NCBI GenBank assembly: GCA_002435715.1
Contig: DISD01000100.1
Span: forward strand, 1 to 24,088
From: Rhodospirillaceae bacterium UBA6219
Lineage (GTDB): Bacteria; Pseudomonadota; Alphaproteobacteria; Rhodospirillales; Magnetospirillaceae
Direction of reading: 5' to 3'
Length of the DNA stretch: 24,088 bases
Shown in pieces: positions 1 through 7,732 of the stretch. The position numbers were made by a program, and so were the translations under genes. Positions within the stretch are counted from its first letter, which is position 1; the number at the start of each line of letters is the position of its first letter. Under the pieces are notes generated by a model. The model saw nothing but the letters and a program-made list of their open reading frames with translations, was not told where the DNA came from and did no database searches.

Positions 1-1
1 G

Positions 2-211
2 GAAGGCATCGGCGGCACCGCCGGTTTGCTGGAAGGCAATGGCGGTCAGGTTCTGACCCAGCTCTACGGCATCGTCGCCACCATCGTCTACTCGGCCATC
101 GCGTCCTTCATCCTGTTGAAGGTCATCGATCTGGTCATCGGCCTGCGCGTCACCCCCGACGAGGAACGTGAAGGTCTGGACATGTCGCTGCACGGCGAAG
201 CCATCCACTAA
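2..211 (+). CDS. amtB: Ammonium transporter AmtB, C-terminal end (partial)
   Basis: The reading frame is open from the left edge of the window and ends at TAA 209-211, giving the last 69 residues. The visible part has a small-residue stretch (GIGGTAGLLEGNGGQ), one long hydrophobic helix (IVATIVYSAIASFILLKVID) and a polar cytoplasmic tail starting GLRVTPDEEREGLDMSLHGE. This is the typical end of Amt/MEP/Rh ammonium channels: the last membrane helix followed by the tail that contacts the PII protein GlnK. The family conducts ammonium across the inner membrane under nitrogen limitation. The start, promoter and any glnK partner lie outside the window. A strong intrinsic terminator follows, so it is probably the last gene of its transcript. 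Confidence 0.9.
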   Translation, partial: EGIGGTAGLLEGNGGQVLTQLYGIVATIVYSAIASFILLKVIDLVIGLRVTPDEEREGLDMSLHGEAIH

Positions 212-238
212 ATCCAAGTATGGATGTTGTGGTCAGGG

Positions 239-270
239 GGGCGCGGCGAAAGCCGCGCCCTTCCTTTTTG
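239..270 (+). terminator. Rho-independent terminator after amtB
   Basis: A perfect 9-bp stem (GGGCGCGGC at 239-247, GCCGCGCCC at 252-260) with a GAAA tetraloop is followed by TTCCTTTTT. It begins 27 bases after the amtB stop codon. This is a textbook intrinsic terminator and separates amtB from the aminotransferase gene. Confidence 0.92.
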
Positions 271-298
271 TGGCCTATCGGTTTGCGGCCATTTCCCA

Positions 299-327
299 TT
301 GGGCGCGGACGACGGAATGGGTTAGAA
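299..327 (+). promoter_or_regulatory. Possible promoter of the dapC-ftsK-lolA cluster
   Basis: TTGGGC (299-304), a 17-base spacer and TTAGAA (322-327) resemble a sigma-70 type promoter. Transcription would start at about 333-336, on or next to the ATG at 336. No Shine-Dalgarno sequence precedes that ATG, so the mRNA may be leaderless. This is inferred from sequence only. Confidence 0.4.
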
Positions 328-335
328 CAAAGCCC

Positions 336-1496
336 ATGTTCAATGCACAGCTCGACCAACTGACCGATTATCCGTTCCAGCGCTTGACCGATCTGCTGGG
401 TGGTCCTGCCACCCCCGACTCGCTGGTCATGTCCATCGGCGAACCGCAACATCGTCCGCCGGCCCTGGTGGCCCGGGTGTTGGCGGAACAAAACGCCGCC
501 TGGGGCAAATATCCCCCCGCCAATGGCAGTCCCGATTTCCGCGCCGCGGTGGTGGAATGGCTGAACCGGCGCTTTGCCCTGCCGGTCGGCATGGTGGATG
601 CCGACAAGGCGGTACTGCCGGTGGCCGGCACCCGCGAGGCACTGTACCTGATCGCCCAAACCGTGGTGACGCCGGGTCAGGGCAAGCCTTTGGCGCTGCT
701 GCCCAATCCGTTCTATCAGGTCTATGTGGGCGCCGCTTTGATGGCCGGGGCCGAACCTTATTTCGTATCCGGTCATGACGGGCCGAGTTCGGTACCCGAT
801 TTCACCACGCTTCCCGACGACGTGCTGTCGCGGGTCAAGCTGGCCTATCTGTGTTCGCCGGCCAATCCACAAGGTTCGGTGGCCGACCTGGATCTGCTGA
901 AGCGCAATGTGGAACTGGCGCGGCGCTGGAATTTCGTGCTGTGCGTGGACGAATGCTATTCGGAAATCTGGGACCGGGTCGAACCGGCCGGGGTTTTGAC
1001 CGCCTGCGCCCAGTTGGGCGGGTCCATGGACAACGTGATGGTGTTCCATTCGCTGTCCAAACGGTCCAGCGTTCCCGGTCTGCGCTCGGGCTTCGTCGCT
1101 GGCGACGTCAGACTGATGGCGGCTTTCGCCCGTCTGCGTTCCTATGGTGGGGCGGCGACGCCCATGCCCATCCTGGCCGCCGCCGCCGCTTTGTGGCGTG
1201 ACGAGGACCATGTGCGGGAAAATCGTGACCTGTATCGCACCAAGTTGGACATGGCGGAACGCATTTTCGCCGGTCGCTTCGGCTTTACCCGTCCGGCGGG
1301 GGGATTTTTCTTGTGGCTGGACGTGGGCGACGGTGAAAAGGCCGCCTTGGAGCTGTGGGACAAGGCGAAAATCCGGGTCCTGCCCGGCAAGTACCTGTCG
1401 CGGGGCGATGTGGGCGACAATTATATCCGCGTCGCCTTGGTGCATGATCTCGAGACGACCGAGCGGGCGCTGACCTTGATAGCGCAAACGCTTTAG
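336..1496 (+). CDS. dapC: Class I/II aminotransferase, probable N-succinyldiaminopimelate aminotransferase (DapC-like)
   Basis: The 386-residue protein is a fold-type I PLP enzyme. The loop VFHSLSKRSSVPGLRSGF holds the PLP-binding lysine (SLSKRS) and the substrate/phosphate-binding arginine region, and CSPANPQG and CVDECYSEIW are the conserved cofactor-pocket segments. The SLSKRS.PGLRSGFVAGD form is characteristic of DapC-type enzymes, which transfer an amino group from glutamate to N-succinyl-2-amino-6-ketopimelate in diaminopimelate/lysine synthesis. The frame is open further upstream (to 168), but that extension runs through the amtB end and its terminator. The ATG at 336 gives the usual N-terminus (FNAQLDQLTDYPFQRL). 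The stop lies 8 bases before ftsK, so the two are probably co-transcribed. Exact substrate is inferred; another aminotransferase role is possible. Confidence 0.8.
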   Translation: MFNAQLDQLTDYPFQRLTDLLGGPATPDSLVMSIGEPQHRPPALVARVLAEQNAAWGKYPPANGSPDFRAAVVEWLNRRFALPVGMVDADKAVLPVAGTREALYLIAQTVVTPGQGKPLALLPNPFYQVYVGAALMAGAEPYFVSGHDGPSSVPDFTTLPDDVLSRVKLAYLCSPANPQGSVADLDLLKRNVELARRWNFVLCVDECYSEIWDRVEPAGVLTACAQLGGSMDNVMVFHSLSKRSSVPGLRSGFVAGDVRLMAAFARLRSYGGAATPMPILAAAAALWRDEDHVRENRDLYRTKLDMAERIFAGRFGFTRPAGGFFLWLDVGDGEKAALELWDKAKIRVLPGKYLSRGDVGDNYIRVALVHDLETTERALTLIAQTL

Positions 1497-1504
1497 GGGG
1501 AAAA

Positions 1505-3925
1505 ATGGCCGCGGCCAAAAAGGGGGTTCAAAAGCAAAGCTTTCTGCCCAAGGGGACCGTACCGGCCTTGCGCCGGCTGGTGGCCCGGTTGGGTGGCTTG
1601 GCGCTGAGCATGGTGGCGGTGATGGTCGGGACCGCCCTGATCACCGCCGATCCCCGCGACCCGTCCTTCAATACCGCCGTCGATTCGGTGGTCAACAATG
1701 CGTTGGGTCGATTCGGCGCCGCCATCGCCGATCTGTTGGACCAGTTCTTCGGTTTGGGCTGCTGGCTGGCGGTGTTGATCCCGGCGGCCTGGGGCCTGCG
1801 CATTCTGATCAAGGCCGAAGCGCCGCGCCTGTGGGGATTGCGGGTCGCATTGTTGCCGGTGGTGGTGGTGATCTGGTCGGTGGCCTTGGCCGCTTTGCCG
1901 TTGCCGCGCCTGACTTTCCTGGCCATCGGTCCGGGTGGTGCGCTGGGCAAGGTCATCGTCACCGCCTTCGTGGTGCCCAATGTGCCGGCGCATATGCTGT
2001 GGGCGGTGGGCAGCGCCTGTCTGGGCCTGGCCTTTTTCGCTTCGATCTTTGCTCTGGGGCTGTCGCCGTCCGATTGGGCCAGCCTGGGCAAGGTGGGCCG
2101 GAAATCCTTGCAGGCGGCTGGAAGCGCCGCCGGCAATCTGCGTGGCAATCCCGATTCCGCCCGCCGCGAACCGTCGGTAACGGTGACAACCGGCCGCTCG
2201 CCCCTGGCCCGACCGGCGCCTAAAAGGGTCGAGGAAGACGATCCCGACGACGTGGATTATCCGCCGCCGCCCCTGGACGACGATCCCGACGACGACGAAC
2301 TGGAACCGATGCCGCAATACGGCGCCCTGGTGGAACCCAAGCGTCCGCCGCCGACCGCCGGCAAGCGGGAAAAGGCGGCGCGCCAAGGCACCTTGGATCT
2401 GGGTGGTCCGGTGGGGCCGGGTTATGACCTGCCGCCCTTGGGTCTGCTGACGCCGCCGCCGGAACAGAACCACAATCTGATGTCCCAGGATTCCCTGGCC
2501 CAGAACGCCAAGTTACTGGAAAGCGTGCTGGAAGATTTCGGCGTCAACGGCAAGGTGGTGAAGGTCCGCCCCGGCCCGGTGGTGACGCTTTACGAATTGG
2601 AACCGGCGCCCGGCACCAAGACCAGCCGGGTCATCGGTCTGGCCGACGACATCGCGCGGTCGATGTCGGCGCTGTCGGTGCGTATCGCCACCATTCCCGG
2701 CCGTTCGGTCATCGGCATCGAATTGCCCAATTCCCGGCGCGAGGTGGTCTATCTGCGCGAGCTTTTGGCCTCGGAAGCCTTCGAGAAGGCAGCGGCCAAG
2801 CTGACCCTGGTGCTGGGCAAGGATATCGGCGGCGCCCCAGTGATGGTCGATCTGGCCCGCATGCCGCATCTGCTGATCGCCGGCACCACCGGTTCGGGCA
2901 AGTCGGTGGCGGTCAACACCATGATCCTGTCACTGCTGTACCGGCTGACCCCGGAAGAATGCCGCCTGATCATGATCGATCCCAAGATGTTGGAATTGTC
3001 GGTCTATGACGGCATCCCCCATCTGCTGGCCCCAGTGGTCACCGAGCCGGGCAAGGCGGTGGTGGCGCTGAAATGGGCGGTGCGCGAGATGGAAGACCGC
3101 TATCGCGCCATGAGCCAATTGGGCGTGCGCAACATCGCTGGCTACAACCAGCGTCTGGCCGAGGCCCGCGACCGCGGCGAACAGCTGACCCGCACGGTGC
3201 AGACCGGTTTCGACCCCGAATCCGGCAAGCCCATCTATGAAGAACAATTGCTGGAGCTGAAGGCCCTGCCCTTCATCGTCGTCATCGTCGATGAAATGGC
3301 CGATTTGATGCTGGTGGCCGGCAAGGACATCGAAGCGGCGGTGCAGCGTCTGGCCCAGATGGCGCGTGCCGCCGGCATCCATCTGATCATGGCGACCCAA
3401 CGCCCGTCGGTGGACGTGATCACCGGCACCATCAAGGCCAATTTCCCCACCCGTATTTCCTTCCAGGTCACCAGCAAGATCGATTCGCGCACCATCTTGG
3501 GCGAACAAGGAGCCGAGCAGTTGCTGGGCCAGGGTGACATGCTGTACATGGCAGCCGGCGGCCGCATCACCCGTGTCCACGGTCCCTTCGTGTCGGACCA
3601 GGAAGTGGAAAAGGTGGTCGAACATCTGCGCAGTCAGGGCGAACCGCTTTATGTGGAAGCGGTCACCGAGGAAGAAGAAGGCGGCGAATTCGGCGCGCCG
3701 GGGTCCGGCGGTGGCGGTTCGGGCGACGATCTTTACGACCAGGCGGTGGCCTTGGTGGCGCGCGAGGGCAAGGCGTCCACCAGCTTCATCCAGCGCCATC
3801 TGCAGATCGGCTATAACCGCGCCGCCCGCCTGATCGAACGCATGGAAGCCGAAGGCGTGGTGGGCAAGCCCAACCATGTGGGCAAACGCGAGATCTTGGT
3901 ACGCCAGACCCGCGACGATTTCTAA
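1505..3925 (+). CDS. ftsK: DNA translocase FtsK
   Basis: This 806-residue protein has the full FtsK architecture. Hydrophobic membrane segments fill roughly residues 15-195 and are followed by a short acidic, proline-rich linker (about 225-330; DDDPDDDELE). The RecA-like motor has Walker A GTTGSGKS at 460-467 and Walker B VVIVDEMADL near 595-604. A C-terminal winged-helix gamma domain (about 742-798; ASTSFIQRHLQIGYNRAARLIERME) recognises KOPS sites. FtsK sits at the division septum, pumps chromosome DNA and activates XerCD recombination at dif. The linker is far shorter than in E. coli FtsK (1329 residues), as is usual in alphaproteobacteria. A GGGGG ribosome site overlaps the end of dapC. 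lolA follows after 57 bases. Confidence 0.97.
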   Translation: MAAAKKGVQKQSFLPKGTVPALRRLVARLGGLALSMVAVMVGTALITADPRDPSFNTAVDSVVNNALGRFGAAIADLLDQFFGLGCWLAVLIPAAWGLRILIKAEAPRLWGLRVALLPVVVVIWSVALAALPLPRLTFLAIGPGGALGKVIVTAFVVPNVPAHMLWAVGSACLGLAFFASIFALGLSPSDWASLGKVGRKSLQAAGSAAGNLRGNPDSARREPSVTVTTGRSPLARPAPKRVEEDDPDDVDYPPPPLDDDPDDDELEPMPQYGALVEPKRPPPTAGKREKAARQGTLDLGGPVGPGYDLPPLGLLTPPPEQNHNLMSQDSLAQNAKLLESVLEDFGVNGKVVKVRPGPVVTLYELEPAPGTKTSRVIGLADDIARSMSALSVRIATIPGRSVIGIELPNSRREVVYLRELLASEAFEKAAAKLTLVLGKDIGGAPVMVDLARMPHLLIAGTTGSGKSVAVNTMILSLLYRLTPEECRLIMIDPKMLELSVYDGIPHLLAPVVTEPGKAVVALKWAVREMEDRYRAMSQLGVRNIAGYNQRLAEARDRGEQLTRTVQTGFDPESGKPIYEEQLLELKALPFIVVIVDEMADLMLVAGKDIEAAVQRLAQMARAAGIHLIMATQRPSVDVITGTIKANFPTRISFQVTSKIDSRTILGEQGAEQLLGQGDMLYMAAGGRITRVHGPFVSDQEVEKVVEHLRSQGEPLYVEAVTEEEEGGEFGAPGSGGGGSGDDLYDQAVALVAREGKASTSFIQRHLQIGYNRAARLIERMEAEGVVGKPNHVGKREILVRQTRDDF

Positions 3926-3982
3926 ATTCCGCCATCATCGTCGCTTAAACCGACGATACTGGCTGTTAGGGGAGTTCCACCC

Positions 3983-4627
3983 GTGTTCAACCGTCGCATC
4001 GTCCTCGCACTGATGGCGTTATTGGCTTTGGCCCCCGCCGCCCATGCCGCTGGCCCGCGCAAGCCGCTGTCGGATCAGGACAAGGCCGACATCGCCCGCG
4101 CCGAGACCTATATGAACGGGGTTACCACCTTGAAGGCGCGGTTTCAGCAATATGCCCCCAACGGCAACATCGCCGAAGGCACCGCCTATTTCTGGCGTCC
4201 GGGCCGCATGCGTCTGCAATACGATCCGCCCTCGCCGTTGCTGGTGGTGGCCGACGGCTCGTTCCTGATCGTCCATGACCGCGAATTGGGCGAACCCAGT
4301 TATATCCCCTTGGGCTCGACCCCCGCCGGGGTGCTGGTGCGCGAGAACGTGCAGCTGAACGGCAAGGATCTGTCGGTGACCAAGGTGACGCGGGCGCCCG
4401 GCGTGTTGAACATTTCACTGGTGGAAAGCGACGATCCGGGCCAGGGCGAACTGACCCTGGTGTTTTCCGAATCCCCCTTCCAGTTGCGGCAATGGCGGGT
4501 ATTGGACGCCCAGGGCAATTTGACCACGGTATCGCTGTACGAAAGCCAAAGCGGCATCAGCCTGGATCGGTCCTTGTTCGAATTCAAGGATCCCAAGTTC
4601 ACCAAGCCCAAGCTGAACGACGGCTGA
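3983..4627 (+). CDS. lolA: Outer-membrane lipoprotein carrier LolA
   Basis: The 214-residue protein starts with GTG, 9 bases after the AGGGGAG ribosome site at 3968-3974. A Sec signal peptide (residues 1-22, RRIVLALMALLALAPAAHA) is predicted to be cleaved at AHA/AG. The mature part carries LolA-family features: an early helix ending in LKARFQQ, the strand motif GTAYFWRPGRMRLQYDPP, then VVADGSFLIVHD and the closing SLFEFKDPKF. LolA collects lipoproteins released by LolCDE at the inner membrane and carries them through the periplasm to the outer membrane. It is the third gene of the dapC-ftsK-lolA cluster, and ftsK-lolA adjacency is common in proteobacteria. A 7-bp hairpin (3937-3957) in the ftsK-lolA gap has no U-tract and is unlikely to stop transcription. 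Confidence 0.93.
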   Translation: MFNRRIVLALMALLALAPAAHAAGPRKPLSDQDKADIARAETYMNGVTTLKARFQQYAPNGNIAEGTAYFWRPGRMRLQYDPPSPLLVVADGSFLIVHDRELGEPSYIPLGSTPAGVLVRENVQLNGKDLSVTKVTRAPGVLNISLVESDDPGQGELTLVFSESPFQLRQWRVLDAQGNLTTVSLYESQSGISLDRSLFEFKDPKFTKPKLNDG

Positions 4628-4652
4628 CAGCCATGTGCGGTGCGCATGGCTG
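4628..4652 (+). terminator. Strong hairpin directly after the lolA stop
   Basis: The inverted repeat CAGCCATG...CATGGCTG extends inward through a T-G wobble and two more pairs, giving an 11-bp stem with a 3-base loop. It starts at the base after the lolA stop codon. No T-run follows, so it may end transcription only with Rho or may protect the mRNA 3' end. Confidence 0.45.
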
Positions 4653-4794
4653 ACTTGCGGCTGGTCCCATAACAACCGGGTCTTGCTTTGACCACCTAAG
4701 GGGTAAGCGGCCATGCCGCAACGGCTATGGCCGGTGGGGATGGTTTCCCCTGCCCTCCCCACGAGACGCTCCGCGACGGAGTGGTCCCCCCCGG

Positions 4795-4830
4795 GCGCCC
4801 GACACCCCCTGGTCGGGCGCCCATTTCTTT
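4795..4830 (+). repeat. Intergenic hairpin repeat, copy 1 (36 bp)
   Basis: This copy forms an 11-bp perfect stem, GGGCGCCCGAC (4793-4803) with GTCGGGCGCCC (4812-4822), and an 8-base loop. ATTTCTTT follows, so it looks like an intrinsic terminator on the plus strand. It is identical over 36 bases to copy 2, 64 bases downstream. Confidence 0.85.
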
Positions 4831-4858
4831 CATAAGGATAGGCCGCGCAGCGGCCGGC

Positions 4859-4894
4859 GCGCCCGACACCCCCTGGTCGGGCGCCCATTTCTTT
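4859..4894 (+). repeat. Intergenic hairpin repeat, copy 2 (36 bp)
   Basis: This is an exact repeat of the 36-base unit at 4795-4830. The stem is GCGCCCGAC (4859-4867) with GTCGGGCGC (4876-4884), so 9 bp, and ATTTCTTTTT follows. The T-run is stronger than in copy 1. The outer two pairs of the copy-1 stem are lost because the flanking bases differ. Confidence 0.85.
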
Positions 4895-4968
4895 TTGGAC
4901 AAGTCGGTTTTTCCCCAGGCTGGAATGATGCTAAAAACGCCTCTCCAAGCCAGCAAGGGGTAAGCGTC

Positions 4969-5757
4969 GTGCGTGTGGTCACCTGGAACATCAATTCTGT
5001 TCGCCTGCGATTCGATCTGTTGGCCAAGGTGGTCGACACCTTGGCCCCCGACGTCATCTGCTTGCAGGAAATCAAGGTGGTGGACGAGCTGTTTCCCGCC
5101 GACGCCTGCAAATCCCTGGGCTTCCCGCACATCGCCTTTCACGGCATGAAGGGCTATAACGGTGTCGCCATCTTGTCCAAATATCCGCTGCGCGACGTCC
5201 AGACCCCGTCCTGGTGCGGTCGTGATGACCGCCGTCACATGGTGGCGCGCTTGGATCAGGCGGAAATCCATTGCCTGTACGTGCCCGCCGGCGGCGATAT
5301 CCCCGATCCCGATCAGAACGACAAATTCGCCCACAAACTGGACTTCCTGCGTCAGGTGACCGACTGGCTGGCCGATACCTATACCCCCCAGGACAAGCTG
5401 GTCCTGGTGGGTGATCTGAACATCGCGCCGTTGGAAACCGACGTGTGGTCGCATAAGCAATTGTTGAAGGTGGTCAGCCATACCCCGGTCGAGGTCGAGC
5501 TGTTGAACCGCATGCAAGCCAGCCTGAACTGGGTGGATTCCATGCGTCAGGTGATCCCGCCCAGCGAAAAGCTGTTCACCTGGTGGAGCTATCGTTCCCC
5601 TGATTGGCAAAAGAATGATCGTGGCCGCCGCCTGGATCATGTGTGGGTGACCCCGCCCTTGGCCGAAGCGGTGGGTGAAGTCCGCGTCCTGCGCGAGGCG
5701 CGGTCGTGGGAACAACCATCCGACCACGTGCCGGTGCTGGTGGAACTGAAGATTTAG
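4969..5757 (+). CDS. xth: Exodeoxyribonuclease III (AP endonuclease)
   Basis: The 262-residue protein belongs to the exonuclease III/APE1 (EEP) family. The catalytic residues are visible: N7 (TWNINSVR), E34 (LQEIKV, metal ligand), Y104 (LYVPAG), D149 and N151 (VGDLNIAP), D223 (RRLDHVW) and D252/H253 (PSDHVP). It nicks DNA at abasic sites and removes 3'-blocking groups in base-excision repair, and degrades duplex DNA from 3' ends. The start is GTG, 7 bases after AAGGGG. The length matches E. coli XthA (268). Its stop codon overlaps the stop of the convergent membrane-protein gene by three bases. Confidence 0.95.
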   Translation: MRVVTWNINSVRLRFDLLAKVVDTLAPDVICLQEIKVVDELFPADACKSLGFPHIAFHGMKGYNGVAILSKYPLRDVQTPSWCGRDDRRHMVARLDQAEIHCLYVPAGGDIPDPDQNDKFAHKLDFLRQVTDWLADTYTPQDKLVLVGDLNIAPLETDVWSHKQLLKVVSHTPVEVELLNRMQASLNWVDSMRQVIPPSEKLFTWWSYRSPDWQKNDRGRRLDHVWVTPPLAEAVGEVRVLREARSWEQPSDHVPVLVELKI

Positions 5758-6098
5758 CTTTGGTTTTCGGCCGGGCGTTCCCAACAGGCGGGGAAGCGGT
5801 CTTCCTGGTATTTCGCCAAGGTGGTGGCGACGATCACCGGCAGGATGAAGGCCGCCAGCCACAGCCATTTGGACTTTTTGAACAGGCTCAGCACCGCACC
5901 GACAAAGGCGGTACTGGTCATGGCCAGCCAGGCCAGGCCGACGATCTCGAACTCTTCTTGCAGGCAGGCCCCAAAGGGTTGGCCGTCCTGAATTTCGGTT
6001 TTCAGTCCGGCATCCAGATGCAGGGCGACGAAAGCGAACAAGGCCAGTTCCACCGCCAACAGCAGTAACGAAGCCCAAAAGACGACGGGTCGGTTCAC
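5754..6098 (-). CDS. Small three-helix membrane protein, function unknown
   Basis: The 114-residue product is not one I recognise. Three hydrophobic helices are visible: residues about 5-27 (VVFWASLLLLAVELALFAFV), 52-72 (VGLAWLAMTSTAFVGAVLSL) and 76-94 (WLWLAAFILPVIVATTLA). Between the first two lies a loop with one cysteine (FGACLQEE), and a second cysteine (FPACWERP) sits near the C-terminus. The GTG start is supported by a strong GGAGGA ribosome site 7 bases upstream (6106-6111). It lies 62 bases downstream of comM on the same strand and may be co-transcribed. Its end overlaps that of xth, facing it. The good ribosome site and membrane pattern make it likely to be a real gene. Confidence 0.75.
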   Translation of the reverse strand: MNRPVVFWASLLLLAVELALFAFVALHLDAGLKTEIQDGQPFGACLQEEFEIVGLAWLAMTSTAFVGAVLSLFKKSKWLWLAAFILPVIVATTLAKYQEDRFPACWERPAENQS

Positions 6099-6160
6099 GG
6101 GGCAATCCTCCTGGTCTGCCCCGTTCTAACCCGTGCGCTGGTTCAACGCCCCGACTTTGG

Positions 6161-7672
6161 TCAAGAGCGGCCGGGCACCATCCGGCGATAGGACAGGGCT
6201 TCCGCCACCTGCAAGCGTCCGATTCCGTCCAGCCCGGCCAAATCGGCCAGGGTACGGGCCACCCGTAAGACCCGGTGATAACCGCGCGCCGACAGCCGCA
6301 TGCGTTCGGCGGCTTCGGTCAACAAGGCGCGGCCGGCGGTGTCGGGGGCGGCCAGACGTTCCAGCGCCTCGCCGTCCAGCTGGGCATTGCAACGAATGCC
6401 CAAAGCGCGGCCACGTTCCACCTGCAATGCCCGGGCAGTGGCGACACGGGCCGCCACCTGGGCCGATCCTTCCGCCGGCGGCGGCAGCGACAGATCGGCG
6501 GGGCTGACGGCCGGAACTTCCACATGCAGGTCGATGCGGTCGAACAACGGGCCGGAAATCTTGTTCTGGTATTCGATCCCGCATTTGGGGGCCTTGGCAC
6601 AGGCTTGCGCCGCATCACCCAAATAGCCGCAACGACAGGGATTCATCGCCGCCACCAATTGGATGCGGGCGGGATAGACCACGTGGGCGTTGGCGCGTGC
6701 CACGCTGGCGCGGCCGGTTTCCAAGGGCTGACGCAGGGCTTCCAGGGCGCCGCGTTGGAATTCCGGCAATTCGTCCAAGAACAAAACGCCATGATGGGCC
6801 AGCGAGATTTCACCCGGCTTGGCCCGTGCGCCCCCGCCCACCAAGGACGGCACGGAAGCGGAATGATGGGGGTCACGAAACGGGCGACGGCGCAGCAGAC
6901 GGCCTTCGGCCAATTGCCCGGCGACCGAATGGATCATGCTGACCTCCAGCGCCTCGGCGGCTTCCAGGGGCGGTAACAGACCGGGCAGGCGAGCGGCCAG
7001 CATGGATTTGCCCGAACCGGGCGGGCCGATCATCAGCAGGTTGTGACCGCCGGCGGCGGCCACTTCCAGGGCGCGCTTGGCGCTTTCCTGGCCCTTGATG
7101 TCCCTGAGGTCAAGGTGATCGGGATCATCGATTTCCAGGCGCGGTTCCGGTCGGCTCAACACCTGGATGCCTTTGAAATGGTTGATCAGCGCCAACAATG
7201 ACGGTGCCGCCAGAATGTCCATGTCGCCGGCCCAGGCGGCTTCCGGGCCTTGGCTGGCCGGGCAGATCAGCCCCCGGCCGGCGGCGTTGGCGGCGATGGC
7301 CGCCGGCAGCACTCCGGAAACCGCCGCCAACGATCCGTCCAGGCCCAATTCGCCCAAGGACACGTATTCCGTCACCTCGTCCGCCGGCAGCACCCCCATG
7401 GCGCCTAACAGGCCCAACGCGATGGGCAGGTCGAAATGGCTGCCTTCCTTCAACAGATCGGCAGGCGCCAGATTGACGGTGATGCGTTTGGGCGGCAGCG
7501 ACAGGCCTAGGGAGTTGAAGGCGGCGCGTACCCGTTCACGGCTTTCCCCCACCGCCTTATCAGGCAGACCGACGATGGTGAAGGCGGGCAGGCCGTTGGA
7601 CACCTGGACCTGGACGTCGATGTCCAGACAGTCGATGCCGGAAAAGGCGATGGTGGGGGCGCGGGTGGTCAT
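6161..7672 (-). CDS. comM: YifB/ComM-family Mg-chelatase-like AAA+ ATPase
   Basis: The 503-residue protein matches YifB/ComM in length and order. An N-terminal Lon-protease-like ChlI domain (residues 1-165; VGLPDKAVGESRERVRAA, VNLAPADL.KEG..FDLPIAL) precedes the AAA+ module. Walker A is GPPGSGKS (216-223) and Walker B is GVLFLDELPEF (295-305). A cysteine cluster NPCRCGYLGD...C...C and the sensor region ISGPLFDRIDLHVEVP follow, then a C-terminal helical domain (SARGYHRVLRVARTLADL). ComM is a hexameric helicase that promotes branch migration during natural transformation in Vibrio and Haemophilus. Nearly all proteobacteria keep it, including species not known to be transformable. It is divergent from the orphan gene at 7733, with only 60 bases between them. 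Confidence 0.93.
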   Translation of the reverse strand: MTTRAPTIAFSGIDCLDIDVQVQVSNGLPAFTIVGLPDKAVGESRERVRAAFNSLGLSLPPKRITVNLAPADLLKEGSHFDLPIALGLLGAMGVLPADEVTEYVSLGELGLDGSLAAVSGVLPAAIAANAAGRGLICPASQGPEAAWAGDMDILAAPSLLALINHFKGIQVLSRPEPRLEIDDPDHLDLRDIKGQESAKRALEVAAAGGHNLLMIGPPGSGKSMLAARLPGLLPPLEAAEALEVSMIHSVAGQLAEGRLLRRRPFRDPHHSASVPSLVGGGARAKPGEISLAHHGVLFLDELPEFQRGALEALRQPLETGRASVARANAHVVYPARIQLVAAMNPCRCGYLGDAAQACAKAPKCGIEYQNKISGPLFDRIDLHVEVPAVSPADLSLPPPAEGSAQVAARVATARALQVERGRALGIRCNAQLDGEALERLAAPDTAGRALLTEAAERMRLSARGYHRVLRVARTLADLAGLDGIGRLQVAEALSYRRMVPGRS

Positions 7673-7732
7673 CTTATCCCAGGAAGAATTGCATACATTG
7701 GCTTTTCCCTTGAAACGCGTAATGATGCAAGC

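Larger units (their letters stand above)
4653..4968. other. Hairpin-rich intergenic region between lolA and xth
   Basis: No convincing gene is present. The stretch holds the two copies of a 36-bp hairpin repeat (listed separately) and a 6-bp palindrome GGCCGC-gca-GCGGCC between them (4841-4855). The 12-mer AAGGGGTAAGCG occurs twice, at about 4698 and again at about 4956, where it serves as the xth ribosome binding site. The promoter of xth should lie in or near here, but I cannot point to a clear -35/-10 pair. Confidence 0.6.

Noticed and set aside
150..1487. Long open frame on the minus strand opposite dapC (445 codons)
   Set aside because: It mirrors the aminotransferase gene, is rich in H, Q, R and G as GC-rich antisense frames are, and has no recognisable domain.
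3937..3957. 7-bp hairpin ATCGTCG-CGACGAT between ftsK and lolA as a terminator
   Set aside because: The stem is short and no T-run follows, and the genes are likely co-transcribed.
4713..4835. A 40-codon plus-strand frame after AAGGGGTAAGCG, similar to the xth ribosome site
   Set aside because: Most of it is translation of the hairpin repeat, and the second repeat copy is read in a different frame, so coding selection is unlikely.
4696..6105. Minus-strand open frame of 469 codons across the lolA-xth gap and xth
   Set aside because: It covers the hairpin repeats and the antisense of xth, has a translated-repeat look (GARPGGVGRPGG) and no ribosome site.
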